From Cupriavidus laharis (lineage in GTDB: Bacteria > Pseudomonadota > Gammaproteobacteria > Burkholderiales > Burkholderiaceae), in the NCBI RefSeq assembly GCF_914271435.1, contig NZ_CAJZAI010000015.1, positions 43,118-107,117 of the forward strand: a stretch of DNA of 64,000 nt. The letters run 5' to 3'. Below, one piece after another: positions 53,137 to 62,590 of this stretch. Position numbers and translations under genes: made by a program. Each line of letters opens with the position of its first letter. Position 1 is the stretch's first letter. Below the pieces are notes generated by a model. It worked only from the letters and a program-made list of their open reading frames with translations. It ran no database searches and was not told the origin of the DNA.

Positions 53137-54315
53137 ATGTCCGATCTGAACGGGGTCAAGGCCAGGCGTTTCGCCGGCCTGCTGATGGCATGCGCCATCG
53201 GCTTTTGCGGCGCATCGGGCGCCGCCATCGCTGCGGAAGCCGGTGTCACGGCCGACACCATCGTGCTGGGCCAGTCGGCTGCGCTGAGCGGGCAGACCGC
53301 GGCGCTGGGCAAGCAGATGGGCGCCGGCGCGCGCCTGTACTTCGAGTCCGTCAACCGCCAGGGCGGCATCTACGGCCGCCGTATCGAACTGCAGACGCTG
53401 GAGGACTACAACGAGCCGGAGACCGCGGCAGCCAACACGCGCAAGCTGATTGGCGAGAACCGGGTCTTCGCCCTGTTCGGCTACGTCGGCACCGACAACG
53501 CCGAGGCCTCGCTGCCGGTCGCGGCGCAAGCCGGCGTGCCGTTCTTTGCGCCCTACACCGGCGCGCAGTCCCTGCGCGACCCGCGCCAGCGCAATGTCTT
53601 CCACGTGCGCGCCGGCTTCAACGAGGAAACCGCCGCCATCGTGCGGCAGATCCGCACCACCGGACTCAAGCGCGTGGCCGTGGTCTATAACGATGACGCC
53701 TACGGCAAGGCCGGCCTGGAAGGGCTGGCGCGCGCGCTGCAGGCATCGCCGGACAGCGGCGTGCAGATCGTGGCGCGGGAAAACGTGGTGCGCAACACCG
53801 TGGAGATCGGCGACGCCATGCAGGGCACGATGAAGGCCAGTCCGGATGCCGTGGTGCTGATCAGCGCCTACCGCACGGCCGGCGCCTTTGTGAAGGAAGC
53901 CCTGCGCCGCGGCTACAACGGCCAGTTCTACAATGTGTCCTACGTCGGCACGCAGGCGCTGGCGCGCCAGCTCGGCACGCTGGGCAGCGGCGTGATCATC
54001 TCGCAGGTCATGCCGCACCCGGGCAATGCCACGCTGCCGGTGGTCCGCGAATACCTGCGGCTGCTGCAGGCCTCCGGCAAGCCGGACGACTTCGACTACG
54101 TCGGCATCGAGGGCTTCGTCGCTGCCAAGGCGTTCACCGAAGGCCTGCGCCGCGCGGGCAAGGACCTGACGCGCGAGCGGCTGGTGGCGGCGCTGGAAAG
54201 CATGCGCAATGTCGACCTGGGCGGGTTTATCGTCAACTTCACGCCTGAGAACCACGTGGGGTCGAAGTTCGTGGAAATGACGATCATCAACTCGAAGGGG
54301 CAGGTGATTCGCTGA
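53137..54315 (+). CDS. branched-chain amino-acid-type ABC substrate-binding protein
   Basis: A 392-residue periplasmic binding protein of the LivK type. The signal peptide ends near residue 34 (GAAIAAEAG). The mature protein begins VTADTIVLGQSAALSGQTAA, typical of the family, with the hinge segment VAVVYNDDAYGKAGLEGLARAL near residue 185. ATG 53137 is preferred to a TTG four codons upstream. No permease or ATPase genes are adjacent, so it is an orphan receptor; the ligand may be an amino acid, amide or aromatic acid. Confidence 0.9.
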   Translation: MSDLNGVKARRFAGLLMACAIGFCGASGAAIAAEAGVTADTIVLGQSAALSGQTAALGKQMGAGARLYFESVNRQGGIYGRRIELQTLEDYNEPETAAANTRKLIGENRVFALFGYVGTDNAEASLPVAAQAGVPFFAPYTGAQSLRDPRQRNVFHVRAGFNEETAAIVRQIRTTGLKRVAVVYNDDAYGKAGLEGLARALQASPDSGVQIVARENVVRNTVEIGDAMQGTMKASPDAVVLISAYRTAGAFVKEALRRGYNGQFYNVSYVGTQALARQLGTLGSGVIISQVMPHPGNATLPVVREYLRLLQASGKPDDFDYVGIEGFVAAKAFTEGLRRAGKDLTRERLVAALESMRNVDLGGFIVNFTPENHVGSKFVEMTIINSKGQVIR

Positions 54316-54341
54316 GGGTTGCGGACTGCGCGTCGCCCGAT

Positions 54342-55400
54342 CTACGCCATATCGTTCAGGTGACACGCCGAGAGCCTTCCCGGCGCAATCTCCTTCAGCA
54401 GCGGCTGCTCCGTCGTGCAGCGCGGCATCGCATGCGGGCAACGCGGATGGAAATGGCAACCCGTCGGCGGGTTCAGCGGTGACGGAATCTCGCCTCGGAT
54501 CGCTACATAGGTCTTCTTGCCGACTTCGAGCTTCGGCGCCTCGGCCAGCAGCGCCTGCGTATAGGGATGGTTGGGCGCGGCGAAGACTTGCTCGGTCGGC
54601 GCCGACTCCACCACGCGGCCCAGGTACATGATCACCACGCGGTCGCTGATGTGCTTGACCACCCCGAGGTCGTGGCTGATGAAGAGGTAGGTCAGGTTCA
54701 GTTCCTGGCGCAGGCGCATGAACAGGTTCAGCACCTGGGCCTGGATCGATACGTCCAGCGCCGCCACGGACTCGTCGCACACCAGGAATTCCGGCTTAAC
54801 CGCCAGCGCGCGCGCGATGCCGATGCGCGCGCGCTGCCCGCCCGAGAACTGGTGTGGGAAGCGGCGCAGCACGGTCGGGTCCATCCCCACACGCACGAGC
54901 ATGTCTTCCACATAGGTCCTCTGCTCGCCGCGCGCGACCATGCCGTGCACGACCGGTGCCTCGCCGACGATGTCGATCACGCGCAGCCGCGGATTGAGCG
55001 AGGCATACGGATCCTGAAAGATCATCTGGATCGCGAGCTGCTTCTCGCGGCGCTTCTCCGGCGGCAGGTGGTCGAGGTTGGTGCCGCGCCACAGGCGTTC
55101 GCCCTCGGTCAGCGTATGCAGGCCTACCGCCATGCGGCCGAGCGTCGACTTGCCGCAGCCGGACTCGCCCACCAGCCCCACCACCTCACCCTCACGGATG
55201 CTCAGGTCGACGCGGTCGACCGCATGCACGACCTCTTCACGGGCGTGCGCGCCGAACAGGTTGGCGATGCGCGCCGCAGTGTCCAGAGATTTGACGAAGC
55301 GCTTGGAAACACCGCGCAGTTCCAGCAGCGGCGCGGTCGGCGTGGCCGGCGGCATAGTGCCTTCCGTCATGGGAGGGGTATCCAGGTCGGTTTCACTCAT
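54342..55400 (-). CDS. peptide ABC transporter ATPase, DppF/OppF type
   Basis: A 352-residue nucleotide-binding subunit. Walker A GESGCGKST (about 89), Q-loop MIFQDPYASLNPR, signature FSGGQRARIGIARAL and Walker B FLVCDESVAALDVS, where the usual DEP is DES. The C-terminal oligo_HPY extension has the Cys-rich GCHFHPRCPHAMPRC. The N-terminus has about 40 extra residues before the ATPase core. It overlaps the preceding ATPase gene by four bases and is the last gene of a five-gene transporter operon. Confidence 0.92.
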   Translation of the reverse strand: MSETDLDTPPMTEGTMPPATPTAPLLELRGVSKRFVKSLDTAARIANLFGAHAREEVVHAVDRVDLSIREGEVVGLVGESGCGKSTLGRMAVGLHTLTEGERLWRGTNLDHLPPEKRREKQLAIQMIFQDPYASLNPRLRVIDIVGEAPVVHGMVARGEQRTYVEDMLVRVGMDPTVLRRFPHQFSGGQRARIGIARALAVKPEFLVCDESVAALDVSIQAQVLNLFMRLRQELNLTYLFISHDLGVVKHISDRVVIMYLGRVVESAPTEQVFAAPNHPYTQALLAEAPKLEVGKKTYVAIRGEIPSPLNPPTGCHFHPRCPHAMPRCTTEQPLLKEIAPGRLSACHLNDMA

Positions 55401-56395
55401 GCCGCCTCCTGCCGGGACAGCACCGGATGGAAGCAACGCAGCCGCCTGCCGTCGGCCGCGGTTTCCAGCGGCGGGTCGGTCTTGCATACGGCAGTGGCAT
55501 AGGGGCAGCGCTCGCGGAAGGAACAGCCGCCCGGCAGGTTCAGCAGCGACGGTGTCATGCCGGGGATCTGCTTCAGCGGCGCGCCACGCGGGTTGCGCGA
55601 GGGCGCCGAGGCGATCAGCCCGTGCGTGTAGGGATGCTCGGGATGCTCCAGCACCTGGTGTACGTCCCCCGCCTCGACGATCTTGCCCGCGTACATCACG
55701 CAGACCGAATCGGCCAGCCCCGCCACCACCGACAGGTCGTGCGTGATCCAGATCAGCGCCGTGCCCGACTCGCGGCACAGCGTCTGCATCTCGTAGAGGA
55801 TCTGGCCCTGGATGGTGACGTCCAGCGCCGTGGTGGGCTCGTCCGCGATGATCAGGTCGGGCTTGTTCAGCAGCGCGATGGCGATCGCCACGCGCTGGCG
55901 CATGCCGCCCGAGAACTGGTGCGGGTACGCCAGCAGGCGCTCGTCCGGTGACGGGATGCCCACGCGCGCCAGCGCATTGCGCGCACGCTCGCGCGCTGCG
56001 GGCTTGCTGACCTTGTCGTGCGCCATCACCGCTTCGATCATCTGCGTGTCGATGCGCAGGACCGGGTTCAACGTCATCATCGGGTCCTGGAAGATCATCG
56101 CGATGCGGTTGCCGCGCACGTCGCGCTGCTGGACCGGCGTGAGCGCGCGCAGGTCGCGCGTGATGCCGTCGCGGCTGGTCAGCGCAATGCGGCCATCGAC
56201 CACTTTGCCGGGCGGGTCGATCAGTCCCATGATCGAGTAGCCCGTCATCGACTTGCCCGAGCCGGATTCGCCGACAAGGCCCATGATCTCGCCGCGGCCG
56301 ACTGTGAAGGATACGTCGTCCACCGCCTTGGCAATGCCGCCGCGCGTGAAGAACTGCGTCTTGAGGTGTTCGACCACCAGGGTTGGTTGTGCCAT
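55397..56395 (-). CDS. peptide ABC transporter ATPase, DppD/OppD type
   Basis: A 332-residue nucleotide-binding subunit that pairs with the DppF-type ATPase. Walker A GESGSGKSM (about 40), MIFQDPMMTLNPV, signature FSGGMRQRVAIAIAL and Walker B LIIADEPTTALDVT. C-terminal oligo_HPY region with CSFRERCPYATAVCK. The gap to the permease upstream is 19 bases. Confidence 0.94.
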   Translation of the reverse strand: MAQPTLVVEHLKTQFFTRGGIAKAVDDVSFTVGRGEIMGLVGESGSGKSMTGYSIMGLIDPPGKVVDGRIALTSRDGITRDLRALTPVQQRDVRGNRIAMIFQDPMMTLNPVLRIDTQMIEAVMAHDKVSKPAARERARNALARVGIPSPDERLLAYPHQFSGGMRQRVAIAIALLNKPDLIIADEPTTALDVTIQGQILYEMQTLCRESGTALIWITHDLSVVAGLADSVCVMYAGKIVEAGDVHQVLEHPEHPYTHGLIASAPSRNPRGAPLKQIPGMTPSLLNLPGGCSFRERCPYATAVCKTDPPLETAADGRRLRCFHPVLSRQEAA

Positions 56396-56414
56396 GTTGC
56401 GCTCCCCTCCCTAT

Positions 56415-57329
56415 TTATTGCGTCTGCAGGCGCGGGTTCAGCACGTCGCGCAACTGGTCGGCCACGAGGTTCATGGCCACGATGGTGACCACGAGCGCAA
56501 TGCCCGGGAAGAAGCTGATCCAGTACTTGCCCGACAGCATGTACTGCTGGCCGTTGGAGATCAGCGAGCCGAGCGACGGCTCGGTGATCGGCACGCCCAG
56601 CCCGAGGAAGGACAGCGTCGCTTCGAGCGTGATGGCCGATGCCACCTGCAGCGCCGCGATCACGATCAGCGGCGGCAGGCAGTTCGGCAGCAGGTGACGG
56701 AACATGATGCGCCCCGGCGGCAGGCCCAGGCAGGTGGCGGCTTCAATGTATTCCTTGCGGCGTTCCACAAGCGCCGCGCTGCGCGTGGTGCGCGCATAGT
56801 AGGCCCACTGGACCGCCACGAGCGCGATCACGATATTGCCGATGCCCGGGCGCAGGAACGCCAGCAGGATCAGCGCCAGCAGGATCGGCGGGAACGACAA
56901 CTGCAGGTCGGCCACGCGCATGATGAAGGCCTCGGTACGCCCGCCCAGGAATCCCGCGAGCAGGCCCAGCGTGGCGCCGAGTATCAGCGCGATGACCGTA
57001 CTCACCACGCCCACGCCGATGCTGATGCGCAGCCCGTACATGACCGCGGACAGGATGTCACGCCCCTGCTCGTCGGAACCGAGCACGAAGGTCATGCCGT
57101 TGCCGGCCTGCTCGCCGGGCGCGAGGCGTGCATCGAGCACATCGAGCGTCGCCAGGTCATAGGGGTTCTGCGGCGCCAGCCAAGGCGCGAAGATGGCGAT
57201 CAGGATGATGGTGACCAGCGTGATCAGGCCCGCCACGGCGATCTTGCTGGACAGGAACTCGGCGGCGAAGCGGCGGAACGGCGTCTGCTCGCGCGCGGCC
57301 TTCGGTTTGTCTGCGATAGCGGCAGTCAT
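56415..57329 (-). CDS. peptide ABC transporter permease, DppC/OppC type
   Basis: A 304-residue membrane subunit with an N-terminal span (about 30-52) preceding a five- to six-helix permease domain. The ATPase-contacting EAA loop is YIEAATCLGLPPGRIMFRHL. Starts three bases after the DppB-type gene, so the two are coupled. LGSDEQGRDILSAVMYG is the conserved OppC periplasmic segment. Confidence 0.94.
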   Translation of the reverse strand: MTAAIADKPKAAREQTPFRRFAAEFLSSKIAVAGLITLVTIILIAIFAPWLAPQNPYDLATLDVLDARLAPGEQAGNGMTFVLGSDEQGRDILSAVMYGLRISIGVGVVSTVIALILGATLGLLAGFLGGRTEAFIMRVADLQLSFPPILLALILLAFLRPGIGNIVIALVAVQWAYYARTTRSAALVERRKEYIEAATCLGLPPGRIMFRHLLPNCLPPLIVIAALQVASAITLEATLSFLGLGVPITEPSLGSLISNGQQYMLSGKYWISFFPGIALVVTIVAMNLVADQLRDVLNPRLQTQ

Positions 57330-57332
57330 GGC

Positions 57333-58310
57333 TCAGCCCTTGTTGTCGGCAATGCGCACGCGCGGATCGAGCACGCTGTAGATGATGTCCACCGCAAGGT
57401 TGATCAGGATGAACAGCGTCACGATCACCATCAGGTAGGCGACGATCACGGGCCGGTCCAGCAGCTGGATCGAATCGATGATCAGCTTGCCCATGCCGGG
57501 CCAGGCAAAGATCGACTCGGTGACGATCGCGAACGCGATGATCGAGCCGAACTGCAGCGCGATCACCGTCACGATCGGGATCAGGATGTTCTTGAGCACG
57601 TGCACGCCAACGATGCGCGTATTGGACAGTCCCTTGGCACGTGCAAACTTCACGTAGTCCTGCAGCATCGCCTCCTGCGTGCCCGCACGCGTCAGGCGGA
57701 TCACCATCGCGATGTTGAGCAATGACAGCGTCACTGCCGGCAGGATCAGGTGACGGATGCCGTCGACGGTCAGGAAGCTCAGCGGCACGCCGAGCACGCG
57801 CACGGTCTCGCCACGTCCGTTGGAAGGCAGCCAGCCGAGCTGCACGGCAAACACCATGATCAGCATCAGCCCGACCCAGAAGGTCGGCAGCGAGAAGCCG
57901 AGGATCGACACCGTCATGATCGATTTTCCCGCGATGCCGTTCGGACGCAGACCGGCCCACAGGCCGAGCGGAATGCCGAGCACGATGGCCAGCAGGATCG
58001 CGCACACCGCCAGCTCGAGCGTGGCCGGCATGCGTTCGAAGATCAGCTTGAGCGCGGGCGTGCCGTGGGCAAACGACGTGCCCAGGTTGCCATGCAGCGC
58101 GTTCTGCAGGAAGACGAGATATTGCTCCCACAGCGGCTTGTCGAGCCCGAGCGCGGCAATGGTGCGCCGGATGTCTTCCTGGTCCGCCTGCGGATTGATC
58201 AGGATATCGACCGGGTTGCCGATGGCGAAGACGCCGAGAAAAACGAGCAGCGACATGATGAAGAGCACGACCACGCTCTGCATCAGCCGCCGGATGATGA
58301 AAACCAGCAT
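57333..58310 (-). CDS. peptide ABC transporter permease, DppB/OppB type
   Basis: A 325-residue membrane subunit with six predicted spans. The N-terminus MLVFIIRRLMQSVVVLFIMS is the family start. The EAA loop is YVKFARAKGLSNTRIVGVHV, and the protein ends with DPRVRIADNKG. A GC-rich inverted repeat lies in the 126-base gap to the receptor gene upstream and may lower permease expression relative to the receptor. Confidence 0.94.
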   Translation of the reverse strand: MLVFIIRRLMQSVVVLFIMSLLVFLGVFAIGNPVDILINPQADQEDIRRTIAALGLDKPLWEQYLVFLQNALHGNLGTSFAHGTPALKLIFERMPATLELAVCAILLAIVLGIPLGLWAGLRPNGIAGKSIMTVSILGFSLPTFWVGLMLIMVFAVQLGWLPSNGRGETVRVLGVPLSFLTVDGIRHLILPAVTLSLLNIAMVIRLTRAGTQEAMLQDYVKFARAKGLSNTRIVGVHVLKNILIPIVTVIALQFGSIIAFAIVTESIFAWPGMGKLIIDSIQLLDRPVIVAYLMVIVTLFILINLAVDIIYSVLDPRVRIADNKG

Positions 58311-58338
58311 ATCGAACCACTATCCTTTCGCACACCGC

Positions 58339-58387
58339 TGCGGGCCGCGCCGGGCCAGCCCCGCGCCCGTCCCAGGCACGGCCCGCA
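58339..58387 (-). promoter_or_regulatory. inverted repeat between receptor and permease genes
   Basis: TGCGGGCCG (58339-58347) pairs with CGGCCCGCA (58379-58387) around a 31-base, itself GC-rich, loop. No T-run follows. A structure here could protect the upstream receptor mRNA or attenuate read-through into the permease genes. Confidence 0.35.
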
Positions 58388-58436
58388 TGGTGTACGTTGC
58401 CGCGATGACTACCCGCAGGCGACCGGATGGCGCCGC

Positions 58437-60023
58437 TTATTGCGGCTTGAAGTTGTGCGCATAGGTGCGTTCGTCGGTACGCGGTACATAGACGATACCC
58501 TTTTGCGTGGCCCAGGTCGTCACCTGCTGGTGGATCGGGATGATACCGCCGTCATTGATGGCGATGGCAGTGGCCTCCTGCAGCAGCTTGGAGCGCTCGC
58601 CGTCATCCACGGTGGCCAGCGCCTTCTCGAGCACCACGTCCATCTTCGGGTTGCAGTACTCGCCCCAGTTGGTCGTGCCGAAGCCCTTCTTGCTGTCCTC
58701 GCAGGCCAGCAGCGCGCGCAGCGGCGAGCTGACTTCACCCGTCTGCGCGCCCCAGCCCAGCAGGCCGAACGACCATTCGTGCTTGATGCCCTTGGACGAG
58801 TAGGTCGCCATCGGCATGCCTTCCACCTTGGTCGCGATTCCGATACGCGTCAGGTTCTGCGCGATAGTCTGCGCAATCTTCTCGTCGTTGACGTAGCGGT
58901 TGTTGGGCGTGTGCAGCGTCACGCCGAAGCCGTTCGGATAGCCCGCTTCGGCGAGCAGCTTCTTGGCGCCCTCCGGATCGTACTTGACCGTCTTGAGGTT
59001 TGGGTTGTAGCCGAACAGCGTTGGCGGCACCAGGTTATTGGTCGGCTCGGACAAGCCCTCCATCAGCCGGTCCTTGATGCCCTGCCGGTTGATGGCCATG
59101 CTGATGGCGTTGCGCACGCGCGCATCCTTCAGCGGGTTCTTGTCCATCGGCTGGCCTTCCTTCGTCGTGACATACGGAGACTTGTCACGCTTGGCATCGA
59201 AGTACAGGTAGATCACGCGATGCGAGATCTTGGAAAAGAACGACAGCTTGGGATCCTTGCGCACCTTGGGCAGGTCCGGCGTCGGCACGTTCTCGATAGC
59301 CTGCACGTCGCCGGACAGCAGCGCGGCCAGGCGCGTGGCCGGGTTGGGAATGAAGCGCAGTGTCACCTTGTCCCATGCCGGCTTGGGGCCCCAGTAGTCG
59401 TTGTTGCGCACCAGCTCGACGCGGTCGTCGCGCGCGTAGCTGACGAACTTGAACGGGCCGGTGCCGATCATGCCCTTGCCCTGGGCAAAGTCGTCGGAAC
59501 TCAGGCCCTGCGTCGCCTTCTTCTGCACGATGAAGATCGACGTCAGGTCGTTCAGCATCAGCGGGTACGGCTGGCTGGTGGTGAGTTGGATGGTGTACTT
59601 GTCGATCACCTTCTTGTTGACGATCGCCTTGGTGTAGACGTCAAACTTGCCGGGGCTGTTCTGGATCGTGGCCGGGCGGTCGAGCGACCAGACGATGTCC
59701 TCGGTGGTCAGCTCCGAGCCGTCGTGGAACTTCACACCCTTGCGGATCTTGAACTCCCAGGTCAGGTTGTTGACCAGCTTCCACGACTCGGCCAGGCCGG
59801 GGATGATGCGGCTGTCCGGATCCATCTTGATCAGCGAATCGAAGATGTGCTCCGACACGTTGATGTTCGAAAACAGGTTGTAGAAGTGCGGATCCATCGA
59901 GGTCGGCGGCGAGCTCATGGCCAGCTTGAGATCGGCAGCCTGTGCCGCGCCGGCCAGCGCAAGGCTCATGGCCCCGGCTACCGCGACAGCACCAAATGCC
60001 TTCTTGAATGTGCGAAGGGACAT
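58437..60023 (-). CDS. peptide ABC transporter substrate-binding protein, DppA type
   Basis: A 528-residue periplasmic receptor of the SBP_bac_5 family, which binds di- or oligopeptides or other small molecules. The signal peptide MSLRTFKKAFGAVAVAGAMS continues to AQAAD (cleavage near residue 29). Family segments include FHDGSELTTEDIVWSLDR and GTGPFKFVSYARDDRVELV. It heads the operon and a GGGAGAA Shine-Dalgarno precedes its ATG. Divergent from the M20 amidohydrolase gene. Confidence 0.93.
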   Translation of the reverse strand: MSLRTFKKAFGAVAVAGAMSLALAGAAQAADLKLAMSSPPTSMDPHFYNLFSNINVSEHIFDSLIKMDPDSRIIPGLAESWKLVNNLTWEFKIRKGVKFHDGSELTTEDIVWSLDRPATIQNSPGKFDVYTKAIVNKKVIDKYTIQLTTSQPYPLMLNDLTSIFIVQKKATQGLSSDDFAQGKGMIGTGPFKFVSYARDDRVELVRNNDYWGPKPAWDKVTLRFIPNPATRLAALLSGDVQAIENVPTPDLPKVRKDPKLSFFSKISHRVIYLYFDAKRDKSPYVTTKEGQPMDKNPLKDARVRNAISMAINRQGIKDRLMEGLSEPTNNLVPPTLFGYNPNLKTVKYDPEGAKKLLAEAGYPNGFGVTLHTPNNRYVNDEKIAQTIAQNLTRIGIATKVEGMPMATYSSKGIKHEWSFGLLGWGAQTGEVSSPLRALLACEDSKKGFGTTNWGEYCNPKMDVVLEKALATVDDGERSKLLQEATAIAINDGGIIPIHQQVTTWATQKGIVYVPRTDERTYAHNFKPQ

Positions 60024-60346
60024 CGCGCAATTCTCCCAGGAACAGGTGAAGCAGACGTTAGGATCGGCAATGCGTGCGCGCAGCGGGCCCGAAGGCGGGC
60101 TGCATTTTGGTGCGGTCAGGCATCAGGTCGCGACGATATTGCCGGCCGGGCACTTCAAGCATGAACTGTTCCAGCAGCCAGTGAAACGGGGCATTGGGGG
60201 AAACCCACCCGCGGCGTATTGCACTGCGCCATCGCGCAGGTGCCCATGCGAATGGTGTGAGCCGCAAACCGGCCAGTTTTGGCGCTTTGCGGGCGGGCGT
60301 CGTATGATCGGGGGTATCCACCGCCAGTCGTACCGTCTCCGGCATC
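60024..60346. other. divergent intergenic region of the transporter and amidohydrolase
   Basis: A 323-base region. On the plus strand a promoter is likely for the amidohydrolase (see 60279-60308). For the transporter operon I could not choose a convincing promoter. No small ORF is supported. Confidence 0.4.
60279..60308 (+). promoter_or_regulatory. amidohydrolase promoter candidate
   Basis: TTGGCG (60279-60284), an 18-bp spacer and TATGAT (60303-60308). Transcription would start about 32 bases before the ATG. Confidence 0.55.
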
Positions 60347-61540
60347 ATGAAGCTCATTCCCGAAATCCTGCAGGCGCAAGACGAAATCCGCACGATCCGA
60401 CGCGACATCCATGCGCATCCCGAGCTATGTTTTCAGGAACAGCGCACTGCCGACGTGGTGGCGCGCACCCTGGAATCCTGGGGGATCGAGGTCCACCGCG
60501 GACTGGGAACGACCGGCTTGGTCGGCGTGATCCGCCAGGGCAACAGCCCGCGCAGCATCGGCCTGCGCGCCGACATGGATGCGCTGCCGCTGCAGGAGGC
60601 CAACACCTTCGGCCATCGGTCGCAGCATGACGGCCGGATGCACGCATGCGGCCACGACGGCCACACGGCAATGCTGCTGGGCGCTGCACGTTATCTGGCC
60701 GAGCACCGCAACTTCGACGGCACCGTCAACCTGATCTTCCAGCCGGCAGAAGAAGGCGGCGGTGGCGCGCGCGAGATGATCAAGGACGGTCTCTTCGAGC
60801 GCTTCCCATGCGATTCGGTCTACGGCATGCACAACTGGCCGGGCATGCCGGTCGGCACGTTCGGCACGCGCGCCGGCCCGCTGATGGCATCGAGCAATGA
60901 GTTCCGTATCGTCGTGCGCGGCAAGGGCGCGCATGCGGCCATGCCCAACAACGGCAATGATCCGGTGTTCACGGCGGCGCAGATCGTGTCGGCGCTGCAG
61001 GGCATCATCACGCGCAACAAGCGGCCGATCGACACGGCCGTGATTTCCGTCACGCAGTTCCACGCCGGCGACGCGACCAACATCGTGCCGGACCAGGCCT
61101 GGATCGGCGGCACCGTGCGCACTTTCACGCTGCCGGTGCTCGACCTGATCGAGCGGCGCATGGCGGAAGTGGCGCGCGCAGTGGCATCGGCTTTCGATTG
61201 CTCGGTCGAGTACGAATTCCACCGAAACTATCCGCCGACGATCAACAGCGCGGCAGAGGCAGAGTTTGCTGCCGGTGTTGCTGCGGAGCTGGTAGGCGCC
61301 GAGAACGTCGATGCCGATGTCGAGCCAACGATGGGCGCGGAGGATTTCTCCTTCATGCTTCAGGAAAAGCGTGGCTGCTACCTGTTCATCGGCAATGGCG
61401 ACGGCGCGCACCGCGAGTCCGGCCACGGCATGGGGCCATGCATGCTGCACAACCCGAGCTACGACTTCAACGATGACCTGCTGCCCGTCGGGTCGACCTT
61501 CTTTGTCAGGCTGGTGGAAAAGTGGCTGGCCACGGCCTGA
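60347..61540 (+). CDS. M20-family amidohydrolase (hippurate-hydrolase-like)
   Basis: A 397-residue metal-dependent amidase/carboxypeptidase of the M20D group, which removes an acyl group from N-acyl amino acids such as hippurate or N-acetyl amino acids. Metal-site motifs: RADMDALPLQE, MHACGHDGHTAML, FQPAEEGGGGAREM and MHNWPG, with the C-terminal MGAEDFSFML. The ATG at 60347 (MKLIPEILQAQDEIRTIRRD) is the family start. It lies next to a peptide transporter and may hydrolyse an imported acyl amino acid or peptide; this link is inference. Confidence 0.92.
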   Translation: MKLIPEILQAQDEIRTIRRDIHAHPELCFQEQRTADVVARTLESWGIEVHRGLGTTGLVGVIRQGNSPRSIGLRADMDALPLQEANTFGHRSQHDGRMHACGHDGHTAMLLGAARYLAEHRNFDGTVNLIFQPAEEGGGGAREMIKDGLFERFPCDSVYGMHNWPGMPVGTFGTRAGPLMASSNEFRIVVRGKGAHAAMPNNGNDPVFTAAQIVSALQGIITRNKRPIDTAVISVTQFHAGDATNIVPDQAWIGGTVRTFTLPVLDLIERRMAEVARAVASAFDCSVEYEFHRNYPPTINSAAEAEFAAGVAAELVGAENVDADVEPTMGAEDFSFMLQEKRGCYLFIGNGDGAHRESGHGMGPCMLHNPSYDFNDDLLPVGSTFFVRLVEKWLATA

Positions 61541-61555
61541 GCGAGTACGACAGCC

Positions 61556-62584
61556 ATGGCGCGCATCGCACTGGACCGAAGTATCGCGGATGGCTTTGCC
61601 CGCGTGGCGCTTGAGAACATCGGGCGCCGCTACCCGTACAAGGTAGACCATATGTTGACCGGGCCGGACGAGCCGCTCGATCCGGCCGTCCTTCACCCGG
61701 TGTTCTGCGGCAGCTATGACTGGCATTCCAGCGTGCACATGCACTGGATGCTGGTCCGCCTGCTGTCGCTCTGGCCCGATCTCGACGACGCTTCTCGGAT
61801 CCGCGCCATGCTTGATGAGCAGTTCCGGCCAGAAGCAATCCAGGCAGAGCTGGCGTATTTCCACCGGCCGGCATCGCGCACATTCGAGCGGCCCTATGGC
61901 TGGGCCTGGCTGCTTCGGCTGCAGGCCGAACTGCAGTCCGCCGGCGTGCACGATGCACAGGCCGCACAATGGGCCGAAAGCTGTGCGCCGTTCGCCCGGC
62001 ATCTGGCCCAGCAACTCGTGGACTATCTGGATGTGGCCGATTTCCCGGTCCGCACCGGCACGCATTTCAACAGCGCGTTTGCGCTGATCATGGCACTGTC
62101 CTACGCACGCACGGACCAGCATCACACGCTGCGCCGCGCGATTGTCCGGCGCGCGCACCGCTGGTTCGGCCACGACCAGCGCTATCCGGCCCGCTATGAG
62201 CCCGGCGGCGATGAATTCCTGTCAGGCGGACTGACGGAGGCCGTGCTGATGCACGCGGTGATGGACGGGTGCGCCTTCGCGGAATGGTGGGAACTGTTCG
62301 CGCCCACGCGGGCGGAACTGGCCAACTGGCTCACGCCCGTCTCGGTCACGGACCGCGGCGATCCCAAGATGTCGCATCTCGACGGCCTCAACCTGTCGCG
62401 CGCGTGGTGCTGGCGCATGCTGGAGCCTGCGCTGCCAGAGGACCAGCGCCCCCTGGCGGTGCGTGCGTGGTCCGACCATATCGAAGCCTCACTGCCACAG
62501 GCCATACAGGGCGACTATGTCGCGACGCACTGGCTGGCATCATTTGCCGTGCTGGCTCTCAGCGAGCCGGTTGGCGGCCAGTAG
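61556..62584 (+). CDS. DUF2891-family protein
   Basis: A 342-residue protein that I place in the DUF2891 family from its HPVFCGSYDWHSSVHMHWML opening region and ERPYGWAWLLRLQAEL. The pattern of aromatic residues and repeated helices suggests an alpha/alpha-barrel fold, and no signal peptide or membrane segment is seen. Function unknown. It begins 15 bases after the amidohydrolase stop, so it is co-transcribed. It converges with the DUF3047 gene six bases away. Confidence 0.8.
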   Translation: MARIALDRSIADGFARVALENIGRRYPYKVDHMLTGPDEPLDPAVLHPVFCGSYDWHSSVHMHWMLVRLLSLWPDLDDASRIRAMLDEQFRPEAIQAELAYFHRPASRTFERPYGWAWLLRLQAELQSAGVHDAQAAQWAESCAPFARHLAQQLVDYLDVADFPVRTGTHFNSAFALIMALSYARTDQHHTLRRAIVRRAHRWFGHDQRYPARYEPGGDEFLSGGLTEAVLMHAVMDGCAFAEWWELFAPTRAELANWLTPVSVTDRGDPKMSHLDGLNLSRAWCWRMLEPALPEDQRPLAVRAWSDHIEASLPQAIQGDYVATHWLASFAVLALSEPVGGQ

Positions 62585-62590
62585 GGAATC

